Assembly (NCBI RefSeq): GCF_001652915.1 | Contig: NZ_BBQI01000009.1 | Span: 124,001 to 188,000, forward strand | DNA length: 64,000 bases | From: Cupriavidus sp. D384 | GTDB lineage: Bacteria > Pseudomonadota > Gammaproteobacteria > Burkholderiales > Burkholderiaceae | Direction of reading: 5' to 3' | Shown here: piece after piece, positions 17,931 through 28,237 of the stretch | Layout: each line of letters starts with the position of its first letter | How positions within the stretch are numbered: position 1 is the stretch's first letter | Position numbers and translations under genes: made by a program | The notes under the pieces: generated by a model | Seen by the model: the letters and a program-made list of their open reading frames with translations, nothing else | What the model was told of the DNA's origin: nothing | Databases searched by the model: none

Positions 17931-18428
17931 ATGACCGCCTTCTCGATCCGCCCCGCCACGCCCGCCGACAGCGCCACGCTGTTCCGCCTGATCTCGGACC
18001 TGGCCGAATACGAAAAACTGACGCATCTGGTGGAAGCCACGCCGCAGAAGATTGGCGACGCGCTGTTCGGCGCCAGGCCCCATGCCGAAGCGGTGATCGT
18101 GGAGGTTGACCAGGACGGCGCGAGGCAGGCCGTGGGCTTTGCCCTGTTCTTCCACAACTTCTCGACCTTTCTTGCCAAACCCGGGCTGTACCTGGAAGAC
18201 CTGTTCGTCGAGCCGGCCTGGCGCGGCCATGGGCTGGGCAAGGCCCTGCTCAGGCATCTGGCGGCGCTGGCCGTGGAACGTGGCTGCGGCCGCTTCGAGT
18301 GGTCGGTGCTGGACTGGAACCAGCCGTCGATCGATTTCTACCAGGCGATGGGCGCCGACGTGATGCCGGACTGGCGGATCTGCCGCGTGACGGGCGACGC
18401 GCTGACCCGGCTTGGCAGCGTCGAATAA
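17931..18428 (+). CDS. GNAT family N-acetyltransferase
   Basis: A 165-residue single-domain acetyltransferase. The acetyl-CoA pocket motif Q/RxxGxG/A is seen as WRGHGLGKALLRHL (about residues 96-109), preceded by LYLEDLFVEP. The pattern, including ISDLAEYEKLTHLV near the start and WNQPSIDFYQAMGADVMPDWRICR, resembles the thialysine/diamine acetyltransferase group (SSAT-like), but the substrate is not certain. It follows miaA by about 50 bp and ends in a terminator, so it may be the last gene of the mutL-miaA transcript. Confidence 0.88.
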   Translation: MTAFSIRPATPADSATLFRLISDLAEYEKLTHLVEATPQKIGDALFGARPHAEAVIVEVDQDGARQAVGFALFFHNFSTFLAKPGLYLEDLFVEPAWRGHGLGKALLRHLAALAVERGCGRFEWSVLDWNQPSIDFYQAMGADVMPDWRICRVTGDALTRLGSVE

Positions 18429-18453
18429 CGCCGCACGGACGCCACCGCAAAAC

Positions 18454-18482
18454 AAAAAGCCCGATCTCTCGATCGGGCTTTT
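18454..18482. terminator. Bidirectional terminator between the GNAT gene and purM
   Basis: AAAAGCCCGATC pairs with GATCGGGCTTTT around a short loop, with flanking A and T tracts suitable for both converging genes. Confidence 0.85.
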
Positions 18483-18503
18483 GCATGCCGGGCAGGACGG
18501 GAA

Positions 18504-19556
<1,053 letters not shown>

Positions 19557-19662
19557 GAGAACCTGCTTGTCTTGGATGAGGGTGAAGTGTGGAATCCGTC
19601 GCTTTTTCGCTGCGTCCCGGGCCGGGGGGCCAATCTGGGGCGGAGCACGGACGCGAGTCCAG

Positions 19663-19678
19663 TAAAATCGCAATTTTA
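19663..19678. promoter_or_regulatory. Palindromic divergent -10 element purM / PerM gene
   Basis: TAAAAT-CGCA-ATTTTA gives a TAAAAT hexamer on both strands. It lies 107 bp from the purM start and 83 bp from the transporter start. It could be two back-to-back -10 boxes or an operator. It is the only AT-rich island in this intergenic region. Confidence 0.45.
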
Positions 19679-19760
19679 ACGGATACAGGCTCCCGGCGAC
19701 CAGTGATCGCGGACGAATCCACCTGCCACACTGCCAACCCATGACGCGCCGGCCCCTCCG

Positions 19761-20831
19761 ATGACCGCTCCCCTGCTTTCCCCAGACACCAAGCGCATCC
19801 TGCTGTGGATTGTTGTCGCCGCCGCCCTGTTCGCCGTGATTCTGGCCCTGGCGCCCGTTCTGACGCCGTTCCTGGTCGCCTTCATCTTCGCGTATATCCT
19901 CAATCCGGGCGTGGACTGGCTGCAACGCCGCCGGGTGCCCCGGTTTATCGGCGTGGCGCTGATGATCGGGCTGCTGGGCGTGGTCCTGTTGCTGCTGGTG
20001 CTGCTGCTGATCGCCGTGCTCCAGCGCGAGATCCCGCAATTGCGCGAGCAGGTGCCGATCCTGCTGCAAAAGCTCAACAGCGTGCTGGCGCCCAAGCTGG
20101 CCGAACTGGGCGTGCGGGTGCGTTTCGACTTCCCGGGCCTGCGCCGCATGCTGCAGAACCGCTTCGCGGCCAGCCCCGAAGACCTGGTGCAGGTCTTGCT
20201 GGATTATGTCCGGGTGTCGGGTTCGGCACTGATCGAGTTCGCCGGCCTGCTGTTCATCGTACCGATCCTGATGTTCTACCTGCTGATGGACTGGCACATG
20301 GTCATGCGGCGTATCGAGCGCCTGGTGCCGCGCCGCTGGGTGCCCAAGGTGCATGAACTGTCTGCCGAGACCGACGCGCTGCTGTCGCAATACCTGCGCG
20401 GCCAGATCCTGGTCATGGTGATCCTGGCCGCGATCTATTCGATCGGCCTGACCGTGGCCGGCTTCGACGTGGGCATTCCGGTGGGCATCTTCACCGGCCT
20501 GGCCGTGTTCATCCCGTATATCGGCTTCGGCATCGGGCTGGCGCTGGCGGTGGTGGCCGCGCTGCTGCAATTCGGCAACTGGTACGGGCTGGGCGCCGTG
20601 GCCGTGGTATACGGCATCGGCCAGTTCGTGGAAAGCTTCTACCTGACACCGCGCCTGGTGGGCGAGCGCATCGGCCTGCATCCGCTGGTGGTGATCTTCG
20701 CGCTGCTGGCATTCGGGCAGCTGTTCGGCTTCTTTGGCGTGCTGCTGGCCTTGCCAACCTGTGCCGTGCTGCTGGTCGGCGCGCGTCAGCTGCGGCGCGT
20801 TTACCTGGCCAGCGACCTCTATCGGCACTAG
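19761..20831 (+). CDS. AI-2E (PerM/YdgG) family transporter
   Basis: A 356-residue inner-membrane protein with about eight hydrophobic segments in the PerM pattern: two or three near the N-terminus, a soluble loop of about 90 residues ([21 protein letters not shown]...), then a C-terminal block including [22 protein letters not shown] and [36 protein letters not shown], the family signature. Members have been linked to AI-2 export or Na+/H+ exchange; the substrate here is unknown. It is followed by hda at 51 bp, a neighbour pair common in this lineage. Confidence 0.92.
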   Translation: MTAPLLSPDTKRILLWIVVAAALFAVILALAPVLTPFLVAFIFAYILNPGVDWLQRRRVPRFIGVALMIGLLGVVLLLLVLLLIAVLQREIPQLREQVPILLQKLNSVLAPKLAELGVRVRFDFPGLRRMLQNRFAASPEDLVQVLLDYVRVSGSALIEFAGLLFIVPILMFYLLMDWHMVMRRIERLVPRRWVPKVHELSAETDALLSQYLRGQILVMVILAAIYSIGLTVAGFDVGIPVGIFTGLAVFIPYIGFGIGLALAVVAALLQFGNWYGLGAVAVVYGIGQFVESFYLTPRLVGERIGLHPLVVIFALLAFGQLFGFFGVLLALPTCAVLLVGARQLRRVYLASDLYRH

Positions 20832-20882
20832 GCCGGAACTAGGCATACTGCAGGCACGTATCGCGCAAGCAACGGATTCGTC

Positions 20883-21596
20883 ATGTCACCGCGTCATAGT
20901 CATAAGCAGCTGTCGCTGGAACTGGGCAGCCCGCCCCCTTCCACGTTCGACAATTTCTTCGTGTCGGCCAATCGCGAGCCGGTGCAGCGCCTGCGCGACC
21001 TGCCCGGCCTGGTGGCGCGCGAGCAGGCCAACGACCGCCTGTTCTACCTCTGGGGCGACATGGGATCCGGCCGCACCCACCTGCTGCATGCCGTATGCGA
21101 CACCGCAATCCATGCCGGCCTGAACTGCCGCTACCTGAGCCCGCACCATGCGCTGGCCGATTTCATGTTCGACCCGGCCTGCCAGATCTATACCGTCGAC
21201 AATGTCGACCTGCTGGACGAGGCACGCCAGATCGCCGTTTTTTCGCTTTATAACGAGGTGCGCGCCCATGTGCGCTGTGCGCTGGTGGTGGCGGGCGGGC
21301 TGGCACCGCGCGCCATGCCGGTGCGTGAGGATTTGCGCACACGGCTGGGCTGGGGGCTGGTCTACCAGCTCCAGCCGCTGTCCGACGAGGACAAGATGGC
21401 CGCGCTGGTGCAGGCCGCCAAGGAGCGCGGGCTGCAGTTGTCACCCGAAATCCCGCACTGGCTCGTGACGCGCCACTATCGCGACATGCCCAGCCTGATG
21501 GCGCTGCTTGACGCGCTGGACATGTATTCGCTGGAGCGCAAGCGCGCGGTGACGCTGCCGCTGCTGCGCGAAATGTTCGCCGAATTCCGGGAGTAA
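20883..21596 (+). CDS. hda: Hda, regulator of DnaA inactivation
   Basis: AAA+ protein homologous to DnaA that, with the loaded beta clamp, stimulates hydrolysis of DnaA-ATP and limits re-initiation. The 237-residue product has the N-terminal clamp-binding motif QLSLELG (residues 9-15), a Walker A of the Hda type ([13 protein letters not shown], with Arg in place of Lys, as in E. coli Hda), and [11 protein letters not shown] for Walker B. It lacks the DNA-binding domain IV of DnaA. The adjacent PerM-type gene and the downstream HAD-pcnB pair are typical neighbours. Confidence 0.95.
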   Translation: MSPRHSHKQLSLELGSPPPSTFDNFFVSANREPVQRLRDLPGLVAREQANDRLFYLWGDMGSGRTHLLHAVCDTAIHAGLNCRYLSPHHALADFMFDPACQIYTVDNVDLLDEARQIAVFSLYNEVRAHVRCALVVAGGLAPRAMPVREDLRTRLGWGLVYQLQPLSDEDKMAALVQAAKERGLQLSPEIPHWLVTRHYRDMPSLMALLDALDMYSLERKRAVTLPLLREMFAEFRE

Positions 21597-21685
21597 CCAC
21601 CGGAACCCATCCTTTCTTGGTGGGGCCGGCGACACGCCACCCCACTTCAGCCCGGGCCCGGCCGACCGCCCGGGGCACCTTAATG

Positions 21686-21691
21686 TAAAAT
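21686..21691 (+). promoter_or_regulatory. -10 box TAAAAT eight bases before the HAD gene ATG
   Basis: TAAAAT ends 8 bases before the start at 21700, with no Shine-Dalgarno sequence, suggesting a leaderless transcript. The -35 is weak. Confidence 0.45.
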
Positions 21692-21699
21692 CGCGCCCC

Positions 21700-22374
21700 A
21701 TGAATCTGGCACTGTTTGACCTCGACCACACCCTGATCCCGACCGATAGCGACCACGAATGGGGCCGCTTCCTGGTCCGCATGGGCGTCGTCGACGAGGA
21801 ATCGTATCGTCGCAAGAACGACGAGTTCTACAGCCAATACAAGGCTGGGACGCTCAATATCCAGGAATTCCTGCGCTTTGCGCTGGCCCCGCTGGCGGCC
21901 AACCCGCGCGACCGCCTGGATCAATGGCGCGTGCGTTTCATGCACGAGGTCATCGAGCCCGTCATTACGCCGCAGGCAAAGGCCCTGGTGTACAAGCACC
22001 TGGAAGCCGGCGACCTGTGCGCGGTGGTCACCGCCACCAACAGCTTTGTCACGGCGCCCATCGCCCAGGCGTTCGGCATCAAGCACCTGATCGCCACCGA
22101 TCCGGAAACGGTCGACGGCAAGCCCGAGAGCGCCTTCACCGGCGAAGTTTTCGGCGTGCCGAGCTTCCGCGAAGGCAAGATCACCCGCGTGGAAAGCTGG
22201 CTCAAGAGCCTGGGCGCCAAGTGGGACGACTTCGGCACCACCACGTTCTATAGCGATTCGGCCAACGACCTGCCGCTGCTCGAAAAGGTCAGCGAGCCGA
22301 TTGCCGCCAACCCCGACGACCGCCTGCGCAACCACGCCGCGGCAGCTGGCTGGCGCATCATGGACCTGTTCTGA
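21700..22374 (+). CDS. HAD-superfamily subclass IB hydrolase (phosphoserine-phosphatase-like)
   Basis: A 224-residue phosphatase of the HAD-IB group. Motif I is FDLDHTLIPTDSD (nucleophile D7, acid D9), motif II VVTATNSF, and motif IV FYSDSANDLPLLEKV. The helical cap between motifs I and II is short and all-alpha, as in SerB-like and CicA-like enzymes. The substrate is not assigned; phosphoserine and histidinol phosphate are among those of relatives. The stop is followed one base later by the GTG of pcnB, so the two are cotranscribed and probably coupled. Confidence 0.9.
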   Translation: MNLALFDLDHTLIPTDSDHEWGRFLVRMGVVDEESYRRKNDEFYSQYKAGTLNIQEFLRFALAPLAANPRDRLDQWRVRFMHEVIEPVITPQAKALVYKHLEAGDLCAVVTATNSFVTAPIAQAFGIKHLIATDPETVDGKPESAFTGEVFGVPSFREGKITRVESWLKSLGAKWDDFGTTTFYSDSANDLPLLEKVSEPIAANPDDRLRNHAAAAGWRIMDLF

Positions 22375-22375
22375 C

Positions 22376-24019
22376 GTGATCAAGAAGCTCATCACCCGGC
22401 TGCTAGGCAAACCGGGGCCGAAACAGCGCCGCACCGGCCGCGCCCATACCCCACGCGTGGTTGGCGTGGAAGAACACAAGATCGACCCGGCGCTGATCTC
22501 GCGCAACGCGGTCAAGGTCACGTCCACGCTGCAGCAGGCCGGCTACCAGGCCTACATCGTGGGCGGCGCCGTGCGCGACCTGCTGCTTGGCATCAAGCCC
22601 AAGGATTTCGACGTGGCCACCAATGCCACGCCGGAACAGGTGCAGGCGCTGTTCCGCCGCTCGCGCATCATTGGCCGCCGCTTCCAGATCGTGCACGTCA
22701 CGTTCTACGGCGGGCGCGAGCAGGAGATCATCGAGGTCTCGACGTTCCGCGCGCTGGTCGATGCCGTGGCCAGCGAGACGCTGCCCGAAGGCCGCCGCCT
22801 GAAGCGCGCCGAGCTTGACAGCAAGACGCACGCGATCGACGCCAGCGGCCGCGTGCTGCGCGACAACGTGTGGGGATCGCAGGCCGAGGACGCGGAACGC
22901 CGCGACTTCACCATCAACGCGATGTACTACGATCCGGCCGCGCAAACCGTGCATGACTACCACCACGGCATGGAAGACATCCGCGCCCGCACGCTGCGCA
23001 TGATCGGCGACCCGGTCACGCGCTACCGCGAGGACCCCGTCCGCATGCTGCGCGTGGTGCGCTTTGCCGCCAAGACCAGCTTCGGCATCGACGAGGAAAC
23101 GCGCGCGCCGATCGCCGAACTGGCACCGCTGATCCACAACGTGCCCAGCGCGCGCCTGTTCGACGAGATGCTCAAGCTGCTGATGTCGGGCCACGCCTGG
23201 GCATCGCTGCAGGAACTGCGCAAGGCCGGCCTGCACAAGGGCCTGCTGCCGCTGCTGGATGTGGCGATCGAACAGCCGATGGGCCAGCGCTTCGTGCAGC
23301 TGGCGCTCGACAACACCGACCGGCGCGTTCAGGCCGGCAAGCCGGTATCGCCGGGTTTCCTGTTCGCGTCGCTGCTGTGGCACCACGTGCTGCAACGCTG
23401 GACCAAGCTGCGCGAAGAAGGCGAGCACCCGATTGCCGCGCTGAACACGGCCATGGACATGGTCTTGGAAAAGCAGACCGGCCAGCTGGCCATCCAGCGC
23501 CGTTTTGTCACCGACATGCGCGATATCTGGGGCATGCAGCCGCGCTTTGAAAAGCGCGTGGGCCGCATGCCGTACCGCCTGCTGGAATCGCCGCGCTTCC
23601 GCGCCGGCTACGACTTCCTGCAACTGCGTTGCGAGGCTGGCGAACAGCCGGCCGAGGTGGGCCAGTGGTGGACCGATTTCCAGAACGCCCACCCCGACGA
23701 GCGCGAGGCGCTGATCGAATCGGCCCGGCCCGCGCGCGGCAAGTCCGGCAAGGGTGCCCGGGGCGGTTCCGGTGACAGCCACGACGGCGGCCACGACGGC
23801 GGCCACGACGGCGGCCAGGACGGCGGCCAGGACGGTGGCGCGGAAGGCGCCGAGGACGGCACCGGCCATGACGGCGACGCGCCGGCGCGCAAACGGCGCC
23901 GCCGACGCGGTCCACGGAAATCGGATAAAGTGTCTTCCCGCAGCGAGGCGCAATCGACTGACGGGGCCGATGGAGGTCAGCCCGAGCCGGGACCGCGCCG
24001 CGCCCAGCCGGAGGAATAA
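22376..24019 (+). CDS. pcnB: Poly(A) polymerase I
   Basis: Adds 3' poly(A) tails that promote RNA decay. From the GTG at 22376, one base after the HAD stop, the protein is 547 residues and starts (M)IKKLITRLLGKPGPKQRR. The nucleotidyltransferase core has YIVGGAVRDLLLGIKPKDFDVATNATP, the acidic motif RRDFTINAMYYDP and RYREDPVRMLRVVRFAAK. The C-terminus is unusual: after residue 455 come five Gly/Asp-rich tetrapeptides, then a basic RKRRRRRGPRK cluster and a polar tail. Basic tails are normal in PcnB, but the acidic glycine repeat before it is not. folK starts one base after the stop codon. Confidence 0.95.
   Translation: MIKKLITRLLGKPGPKQRRTGRAHTPRVVGVEEHKIDPALISRNAVKVTSTLQQAGYQAYIVGGAVRDLLLGIKPKDFDVATNATPEQVQALFRRSRIIGRRFQIVHVTFYGGREQEIIEVSTFRALVDAVASETLPEGRRLKRAELDSKTHAIDASGRVLRDNVWGSQAEDAERRDFTINAMYYDPAAQTVHDYHHGMEDIRARTLRMIGDPVTRYREDPVRMLRVVRFAAKTSFGIDEETRAPIAELAPLIHNVPSARLFDEMLKLLMSGHAWASLQELRKAGLHKGLLPLLDVAIEQPMGQRFVQLALDNTDRRVQAGKPVSPGFLFASLLWHHVLQRWTKLREEGEHPIAALNTAMDMVLEKQTGQLAIQRRFVTDMRDIWGMQPRFEKRVGRMPYRLLESPRFRAGYDFLQLRCEAGEQPAEVGQWWTDFQNAHPDEREALIESARPARGKSGKGARGGSGDSHDGGHDGGHDGGQDGGQDGGAEGAEDGTGHDGDAPARKRRRRRGPRKSDKVSSRSEAQSTDGADGGQPEPGPRRAQPEE
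23779..23838 (+). repeat. Five tandem 12-bp repeats inside pcnB
   Basis: Unit CCACGACGGCGG is repeated exactly three times, then twice as CCAGGACGGCGG or CCAGGACGGTGG. It encodes HDGG three times and QDGG twice. The unit is a multiple of three, so copy number can change without a frameshift. Confidence 0.9.
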
Positions 24020-24020
24020 C

Positions 24021-24539
24021 ATGACGCTTGCCTTCATCGGCATCGGCGCCAATCTTGGAGATGCGCGCCAGGCGTTGAAAGACGCCATCGTGTGCCTGGC
24101 CCAGCAGGTCGGGATCACGGTTGTTGCGCGGTCGTCGTTCTATCGCACGGCCCCGGTCGACGCCAGCGGCGACGACTACTTCAATGCCGTGATCAAGATC
24201 GAGACGACGTTCACGGCGTCGCAACTGCTGCGCATCTGCCACCACATCGAGGACCAGTTCGGCCGCGAGCGGCCGTTCCACAACGCACCCCGCACGCTGG
24301 ACCTGGACCTGCTGCTGTTCGGCGCCGAGTCGATCAACAGCGAGGCCCTGACCGTGCCGCATCCGCGCATCACGGAACGCGCCTTCGTGCTGGTGCCGCT
24401 GCTTGAACTGGATGCCACGCTGGACATCCCCGGCCGCGGCCGCGCGACTGACTTCCTGCCCGGCGTGCAGGCCCAGCGCATCGAGAAGCTTTCCACATGC
24501 AAATGCACGCGCCTGCAGGAAGGCAACACCCCCTCCTGA
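24021..24539 (+). CDS. folK: 2-amino-4-hydroxy-6-hydroxymethyldihydropteridine pyrophosphokinase
   Basis: Transfers pyrophosphate from ATP to the hydroxymethyl pterin in folate synthesis. The 172-residue protein begins MTLAFIGIGANLGDARQAL and contains FGRERPFHNAPRTLDLDLLLFG, the HPPK signature with catalytic acidic residues, and LTVPHPRITERAFVLVPL. GGAGGAATAAC precedes the ATG. It overlaps no gene but lies one base after pcnB, a common folK-pcnB pairing, and the kinase gene follows at 20 bp. The pabB-pabC fusion downstream serves the same pathway. Confidence 0.96.
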   Translation: MTLAFIGIGANLGDARQALKDAIVCLAQQVGITVVARSSFYRTAPVDASGDDYFNAVIKIETTFTASQLLRICHHIEDQFGRERPFHNAPRTLDLDLLLFGAESINSEALTVPHPRITERAFVLVPLLELDATLDIPGRGRATDFLPGVQAQRIEKLSTCKCTRLQEGNTPS

Positions 24540-24559
24540 GCGCGCAGCGCAACTGACGC

Positions 24560-25201
24560 ATGCTCGACCATCTGCGACGCATCGTCATCGAAGGCCCGGT
24601 TGGATCGGGCAAGTCCGCACTGGCCCAGCGCCTGGCGCAGTACCTGCGGGCCGGCGAACTGCCCGACGGCGCACGCCACAATCCCTTCCTGGAACGTTTC
24701 TATCGCGAGCCGCAACGCTACGCGCTGGCGATGCAGCTGGCCTGCCTGAACCAGCGCACCACGCAGTTGCAGCAATGGCAGACGGCGATGCTTGCCGGCC
24801 ATCGCATGATTACGAATTTTCTCTTTGCGCGTGACCGTCTCTATGCGTCGCTGACGCTGGAGGCCGACGAGCTTGCGCTCTACGACGCGCTGGCGGCACG
24901 GCTGCAGGTGCCCGCGCAACGCGCGGACCTCGTCATCATGCTGCAGGCCACGCCGTCGCTGCTGCGCGAACGCATTCTGCGGCGCGGCCTGCCTGGCGAA
25001 ACCGCCATCGACGAGTCGTACCTGCAACGGCTGCACGATGCCTACGGCGAGCTGTTTCACCGCTACGACGACGCCCCGGTGCTGATCGTCGATACCGCCC
25101 ACTTCAATCCGGTAGACAACGACAGCGATTTCCGTACACTACTGTCGCGCATCGAGAACATGCGGGGCCGCAAGGCCTTCCTGAATCTCGCTGCCCGCTG
25201 A
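24560..25201 (+). CDS. Deoxynucleoside kinase family protein
   Basis: A 213-residue P-loop kinase starting [22 protein letters not shown] (Walker A GPVGSGKS, residues 12-19). It has the dNK/dGK/dCK family layout: [26 protein letters not shown] for the substrate region, the DR stretch [17 protein letters not shown], and the [16 protein letters not shown]. Family members phosphorylate deoxyadenosine, deoxyguanosine or deoxycytidine. The substrate here is not decided. The location between folK and panB, 20 bp after folK, recurs in related genomes and suggests cotranscription with these cofactor genes. Confidence 0.88.
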   Translation: MLDHLRRIVIEGPVGSGKSALAQRLAQYLRAGELPDGARHNPFLERFYREPQRYALAMQLACLNQRTTQLQQWQTAMLAGHRMITNFLFARDRLYASLTLEADELALYDALAARLQVPAQRADLVIMLQATPSLLRERILRRGLPGETAIDESYLQRLHDAYGELFHRYDDAPVLIVDTAHFNPVDNDSDFRTLLSRIENMRGRKAFLNLAAR

Positions 25202-25323
25202 TCTGCTCCAAAGCCGCTGCAAAGACGCGCCTAAGGCCCCCGGCAGCACAACACGATAACGACAACGGCCGCCGCCGAAGCTTGTTCGTGCGACACACGG
25301 CCGCCACTCCTACGGGCACTGCC

Positions 25324-26145
25324 ATGAGTTACCTCCTCGACCCTTCCCGCAAGACCGTCACCGCCCCCAAACTGCAAGCCATGCGTGACGCCGGCGACAA
25401 GATCGCCATGCTGACCGCCTACGATTCCAGCTTCGCCGCACTGCTCGACTACTGCGGCGTCGAGATGATCCTGGTTGGCGATTCGCTGGGCAATGTGATG
25501 CAAGGCCAGCAGACCACGCTGCCCGTGACGCTTGAGCATATGGCGTATCACACCGAATGCGTGGCGCGCGGCAACCAGACCGCGCTGCTGGTGACGGACC
25601 TGCCGTTCGGCACCTATCCCACGCCCGAGAAAGCCTTCGAAAGCGCCGCCACGCTGATGCGCGCCGGCGCGCAGATGGTGAAGCTCGAAGGCGGCGAGTG
25701 GCTGGCCCCCACCGTGAAATTCCTGGTCGAGCGCAGCATCCCGGTGTGCGCCCATATCGGCCTGACCCCGCAGTCGGTGCACGCGTTTGGCGGCTTCAAG
25801 GTGCAGGGCAAGACCGAAGCCGGCGCCGCGCAGCTCAAGCGCGAGGCCCAGGCGCTGGAGCAGGCCGGCGCGCAGGTGATCCTGATGGAAGCCGTGCCCG
25901 CCAAGCTGGCTGGCGAGGTGACCGCGCTGGTGAAGGTGCCGACGATCGGCATCGGCGCCGGCGTGGACTGCTCGGGCCAGGTGCTGGTGCTGCAGGACAT
26001 GCTGAACATTTACCCGGGGCGCAAGGCCAAGTTCGTCCGCAACTTCATGGACGGCCAGACCTCGATCGAAGGCGCCGTGCGCGCCTATGTGGCGGCCGTC
26101 AAGGACGGCAGCTTCCCGGCGGTGGAACACACGTTCTCGGCTTGA
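25324..26145 (+). CDS. panB: 3-methyl-2-oxobutanoate hydroxymethyltransferase (ketopantoate synthesis)
   Basis: Adds a hydroxymethyl group from 5,10-methylene-THF to ketoisovalerate, the first step to pantothenate and CoA. The 273 residues begin [24 protein letters not shown]. Signatures are [33 protein letters not shown], with metal and substrate ligands, and [22 protein letters not shown]. The ATG at 25324 is chosen on the family N-terminus; an upstream in-frame start would add 14 unrelated residues. It needs a folate one-carbon donor, so its position after folK is sensible. A REP-like palindrome follows the stop. Confidence 0.97.
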   Translation: MSYLLDPSRKTVTAPKLQAMRDAGDKIAMLTAYDSSFAALLDYCGVEMILVGDSLGNVMQGQQTTLPVTLEHMAYHTECVARGNQTALLVTDLPFGTYPTPEKAFESAATLMRAGAQMVKLEGGEWLAPTVKFLVERSIPVCAHIGLTPQSVHAFGGFKVQGKTEAGAAQLKREAQALEQAGAQVILMEAVPAKLAGEVTALVKVPTIGIGAGVDCSGQVLVLQDMLNIYPGRKAKFVRNFMDGQTSIEGAVRAYVAAVKDGSFPAVEHTFSA

Positions 26146-26175
26146 TTCGACTCGCTTGCCGGCGTGTTCGACTCC

Positions 26176-26197
26176 CCTCTCCCGCCTGCGGGAGAGG
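26176..26197. repeat. REP-like palindrome between panB and pabBC
   Basis: CCTCTCCCGC (26176-26185) and GCGGGAGAGG (26188-26197) form a perfect 10-bp stem with a 2-nt gap. It is one of several related elements in this window (28107, 39982, 40076, 47131). Confidence 0.75.
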
Positions 26198-26208
26198 CGA
26201 GAAAACCC

Positions 26209-28071
26209 TCAACTTTTGATCCGTAGCCGCGCCGGCATCGCTCCCCGCAGCGCATTGGCGATCACGATCGCCTCGGCCCGCAGCACCATCTCGCGCGTCA
26301 CGGCGGCCTCGGCCACCGGCCCGTCGACCAGCGCATCGCCGTCTTCCAGCACCACCGCACGCATCACGCCGGGCAGGATGTCGGCCGACAGCGGCGGTGT
26401 CAGCCATTGCCCGTCGACCCTGACAAACACCGAGCTGCGGCCGCCTTCGAGCAGTTCGTCGCGCGTATTGAAGAACAGGCAATCAAATGCGCCCGCGCGC
26501 TCCGCTGCCTGCCAGCCCTGATCGAACGTGCTGCGCGCACTGAGCTTGTGACGGCGCAGCGGATCGGCCACGGGCAATCGCAATTCCGCCAATTCGACAT
26601 CGGCGGCCGCGGCGGCCAGCGGCACCAGCGCCCCGCTGGCAAACGCCATGGCACCCCGCTTGTCCACGCTCATCCGCAGCCGCCAGTCGCCATCGCCCAG
26701 CCGTGCTGCCTCGGCCTGCAATGCCGCGCGTGCCGCAGGCAAGTCGAAAGCGAATCCAAACGTTCTTGAAGATTTGGCGATGCGTGCAAGATGCCGCTCG
26801 CGATGCAGCACCACGCCATCGTGCGCATGCATGGTTTCGAACAGCGTGAAGCCCGGATCGTGCGCGGTGAGAAAACGGGCCTTCCAGCCGCACTCGGCAA
26901 ACTCGTCGTCCGCCACGCTGTCGTGAACGATGCCGCCGCCCACCCCCATCTCGCCGCGCCGCAGTCCGCCCTGGCCGGCGGCAGCAAGTACCAGCGTGCG
27001 GATTGCCACGGACATGCCGAAAGCGCCCAGCCTGGCGCCGTCTTGCGGCGCGTCGAGCCAGCCGATCGACCCCGTGTAGAGACCGCGAGGCGACGATTCC
27101 AGCTCGGCAATGATCTGCATGGTGCGGCGCTTGGGCGCGCCCGTGATCGACCCACACGGAAACAGCGCCTGCATCAGCGCGCCGAACGACGTGCCGGGCT
27201 GCGCCGTGGCGGTGACGGTCGACGTCATCTGCAGCACGCGGCCAAATGGCTCCACGACAAAGCGATTGGGTACCGTCACGCTGCCGGGCACGGCCAGACG
27301 ACCGAGGTCGTTGCGCAGCAGGTCGACAATCATCACGTTCTCGGCACGATTCTTCGGATCGGCGGCCAGGACCTTTGCGGATCGTGCATCGACTTCGGCA
27401 TCGCCGGTGCGCGGCGCGGTGCCTTTCATCGGGCGCGCCACCAGATGGCCATCGCCATCGTGCGCCACGAACAGTTCCGGCGACACCGACAGCACCCAGC
27501 CGTCGCCAGGCAATCGCGCCAGCGCACCGAACGGCACGGGCTGGGCATCGCGCAGCGCCGCGTAGAAAGCCACCGGATCGCCGAAAGCCTGGAAACGCAG
27601 CCGCTGCGTGAAGTTGACCTGGTACGTATCGCCCGCCTCGATGTACGCATGGATACGCGCGATGGCGTCGGTGTACTGCTGGCGTGACAAATTGCCCGCC
27701 ACGTCGACCACACCGGCCGGGCCAGGCAGGGCCTGGGCATCCACCCACTGCTTCACCTGTCCGGCATCGAGCAGTGTCAGCGCACGAAACCAGAACAGGC
27801 GCAACGCGCCATCGTGGAAGGGTAGTGATTCGTCCACCCGGGCGTCCAGATGGACCGGGGTGCCGACCAGGTGGCCGCCGAATTCATACGGCGCGAATAG
27901 CGTCACATGCAGGCCGTCGCGCCAGCCTTGCGCCAGCAGCGCGTCGAGCGCGGCGGCATCGGTGCCGGCCGGCACGACGTCTTCGCGCACGAAACCGGTG
28001 TACAGGCGCGACGCGGCAACGCCCGGCGCGTGGGCATCGTCGAGCAGGACGAAGGGGTCGGTGGGAGACAT
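26209..28071 (-). CDS. pabB: Fused aminodeoxychorismate synthase component I / aminodeoxychorismate lyase (PabB-PabC)
   Basis: Makes 4-aminobenzoate for folate in two steps. The 620-residue protein has a chorismate-binding PabB domain (residues 1 to about 410) with PKNRAENVMIVDLLRNDLGR, FGRVLQMTSTV and CGSITGAPKRRTM. A PLP class IV lyase domain follows (about 430-620): FTLFETMHAHDGVVLHRERHL, the probable PLP lysine in LRRHKLSARSTF, and NTRDELLEGGRSSVFV. The start at 28071 (MSPTDPFVLLDDAH) is chosen because the longer frame runs through a REP-like repeat. The glutamine amidotransferase PabA is not in this window. Convergent with panB. Confidence 0.93.
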   Translation of the reverse strand: MSPTDPFVLLDDAHAPGVAASRLYTGFVREDVVPAGTDAAALDALLAQGWRDGLHVTLFAPYEFGGHLVGTPVHLDARVDESLPFHDGALRLFWFRALTLLDAGQVKQWVDAQALPGPAGVVDVAGNLSRQQYTDAIARIHAYIEAGDTYQVNFTQRLRFQAFGDPVAFYAALRDAQPVPFGALARLPGDGWVLSVSPELFVAHDGDGHLVARPMKGTAPRTGDAEVDARSAKVLAADPKNRAENVMIVDLLRNDLGRLAVPGSVTVPNRFVVEPFGRVLQMTSTVTATAQPGTSFGALMQALFPCGSITGAPKRRTMQIIAELESSPRGLYTGSIGWLDAPQDGARLGAFGMSVAIRTLVLAAAGQGGLRRGEMGVGGGIVHDSVADDEFAECGWKARFLTAHDPGFTLFETMHAHDGVVLHRERHLARIAKSSRTFGFAFDLPAARAALQAEAARLGDGDWRLRMSVDKRGAMAFASGALVPLAAAAADVELAELRLPVADPLRRHKLSARSTFDQGWQAAERAGAFDCLFFNTRDELLEGGRSSVFVRVDGQWLTPPLSADILPGVMRAVVLEDGDALVDGPVAEAAVTREMVLRAEAIVIANALRGAMPARLRIKS

Positions 28072-28106
28072 CAATCTGGCGAGCGTGGTCAAAAAACGAA
28101 CCGCTT

Positions 28107-28149
28107 GCCCTCTCCCCCAGCCCCGCTTCCGCAAGCGGAGAGGGCGGAG
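28107..28149. repeat. REP-like palindrome between dnaJ and pabBC
   Basis: GCCCTCTCC (28107-28115) pairs with GGAGAGGGC at the right end, with an inner CGCTT/AAGCG hairpin. The left end matches, inverted, the right flank of the element at 39982-40007. Confidence 0.65.
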
Positions 28150-28180
28150 ACGGCGAGCCGTTCCAGCACCAACGATACAT

Positions 28181-28221
28181 AAAAAAACCGGCCACGTTGC
28201 TCACGTAGCCGGTTTCTGTTT
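28181..28221 (-). terminator. Intrinsic terminator of dnaK-dnaJ
   Basis: ACCGGC-x-ACGT pairs with ACGT-x-GCCGGT around a short loop; the seven A residues at 28181-28187 give the T tract on the minus strand. It lies just after the dnaJ stop. Confidence 0.8.
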
Positions 28222-28237
28222 CCAGCGGCGCGCAGGC

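Noticed and set aside
23779..23838. CRISPR-like array
   Set aside because: The 12-bp tandem units have no spacers and lie in frame inside pcnB.
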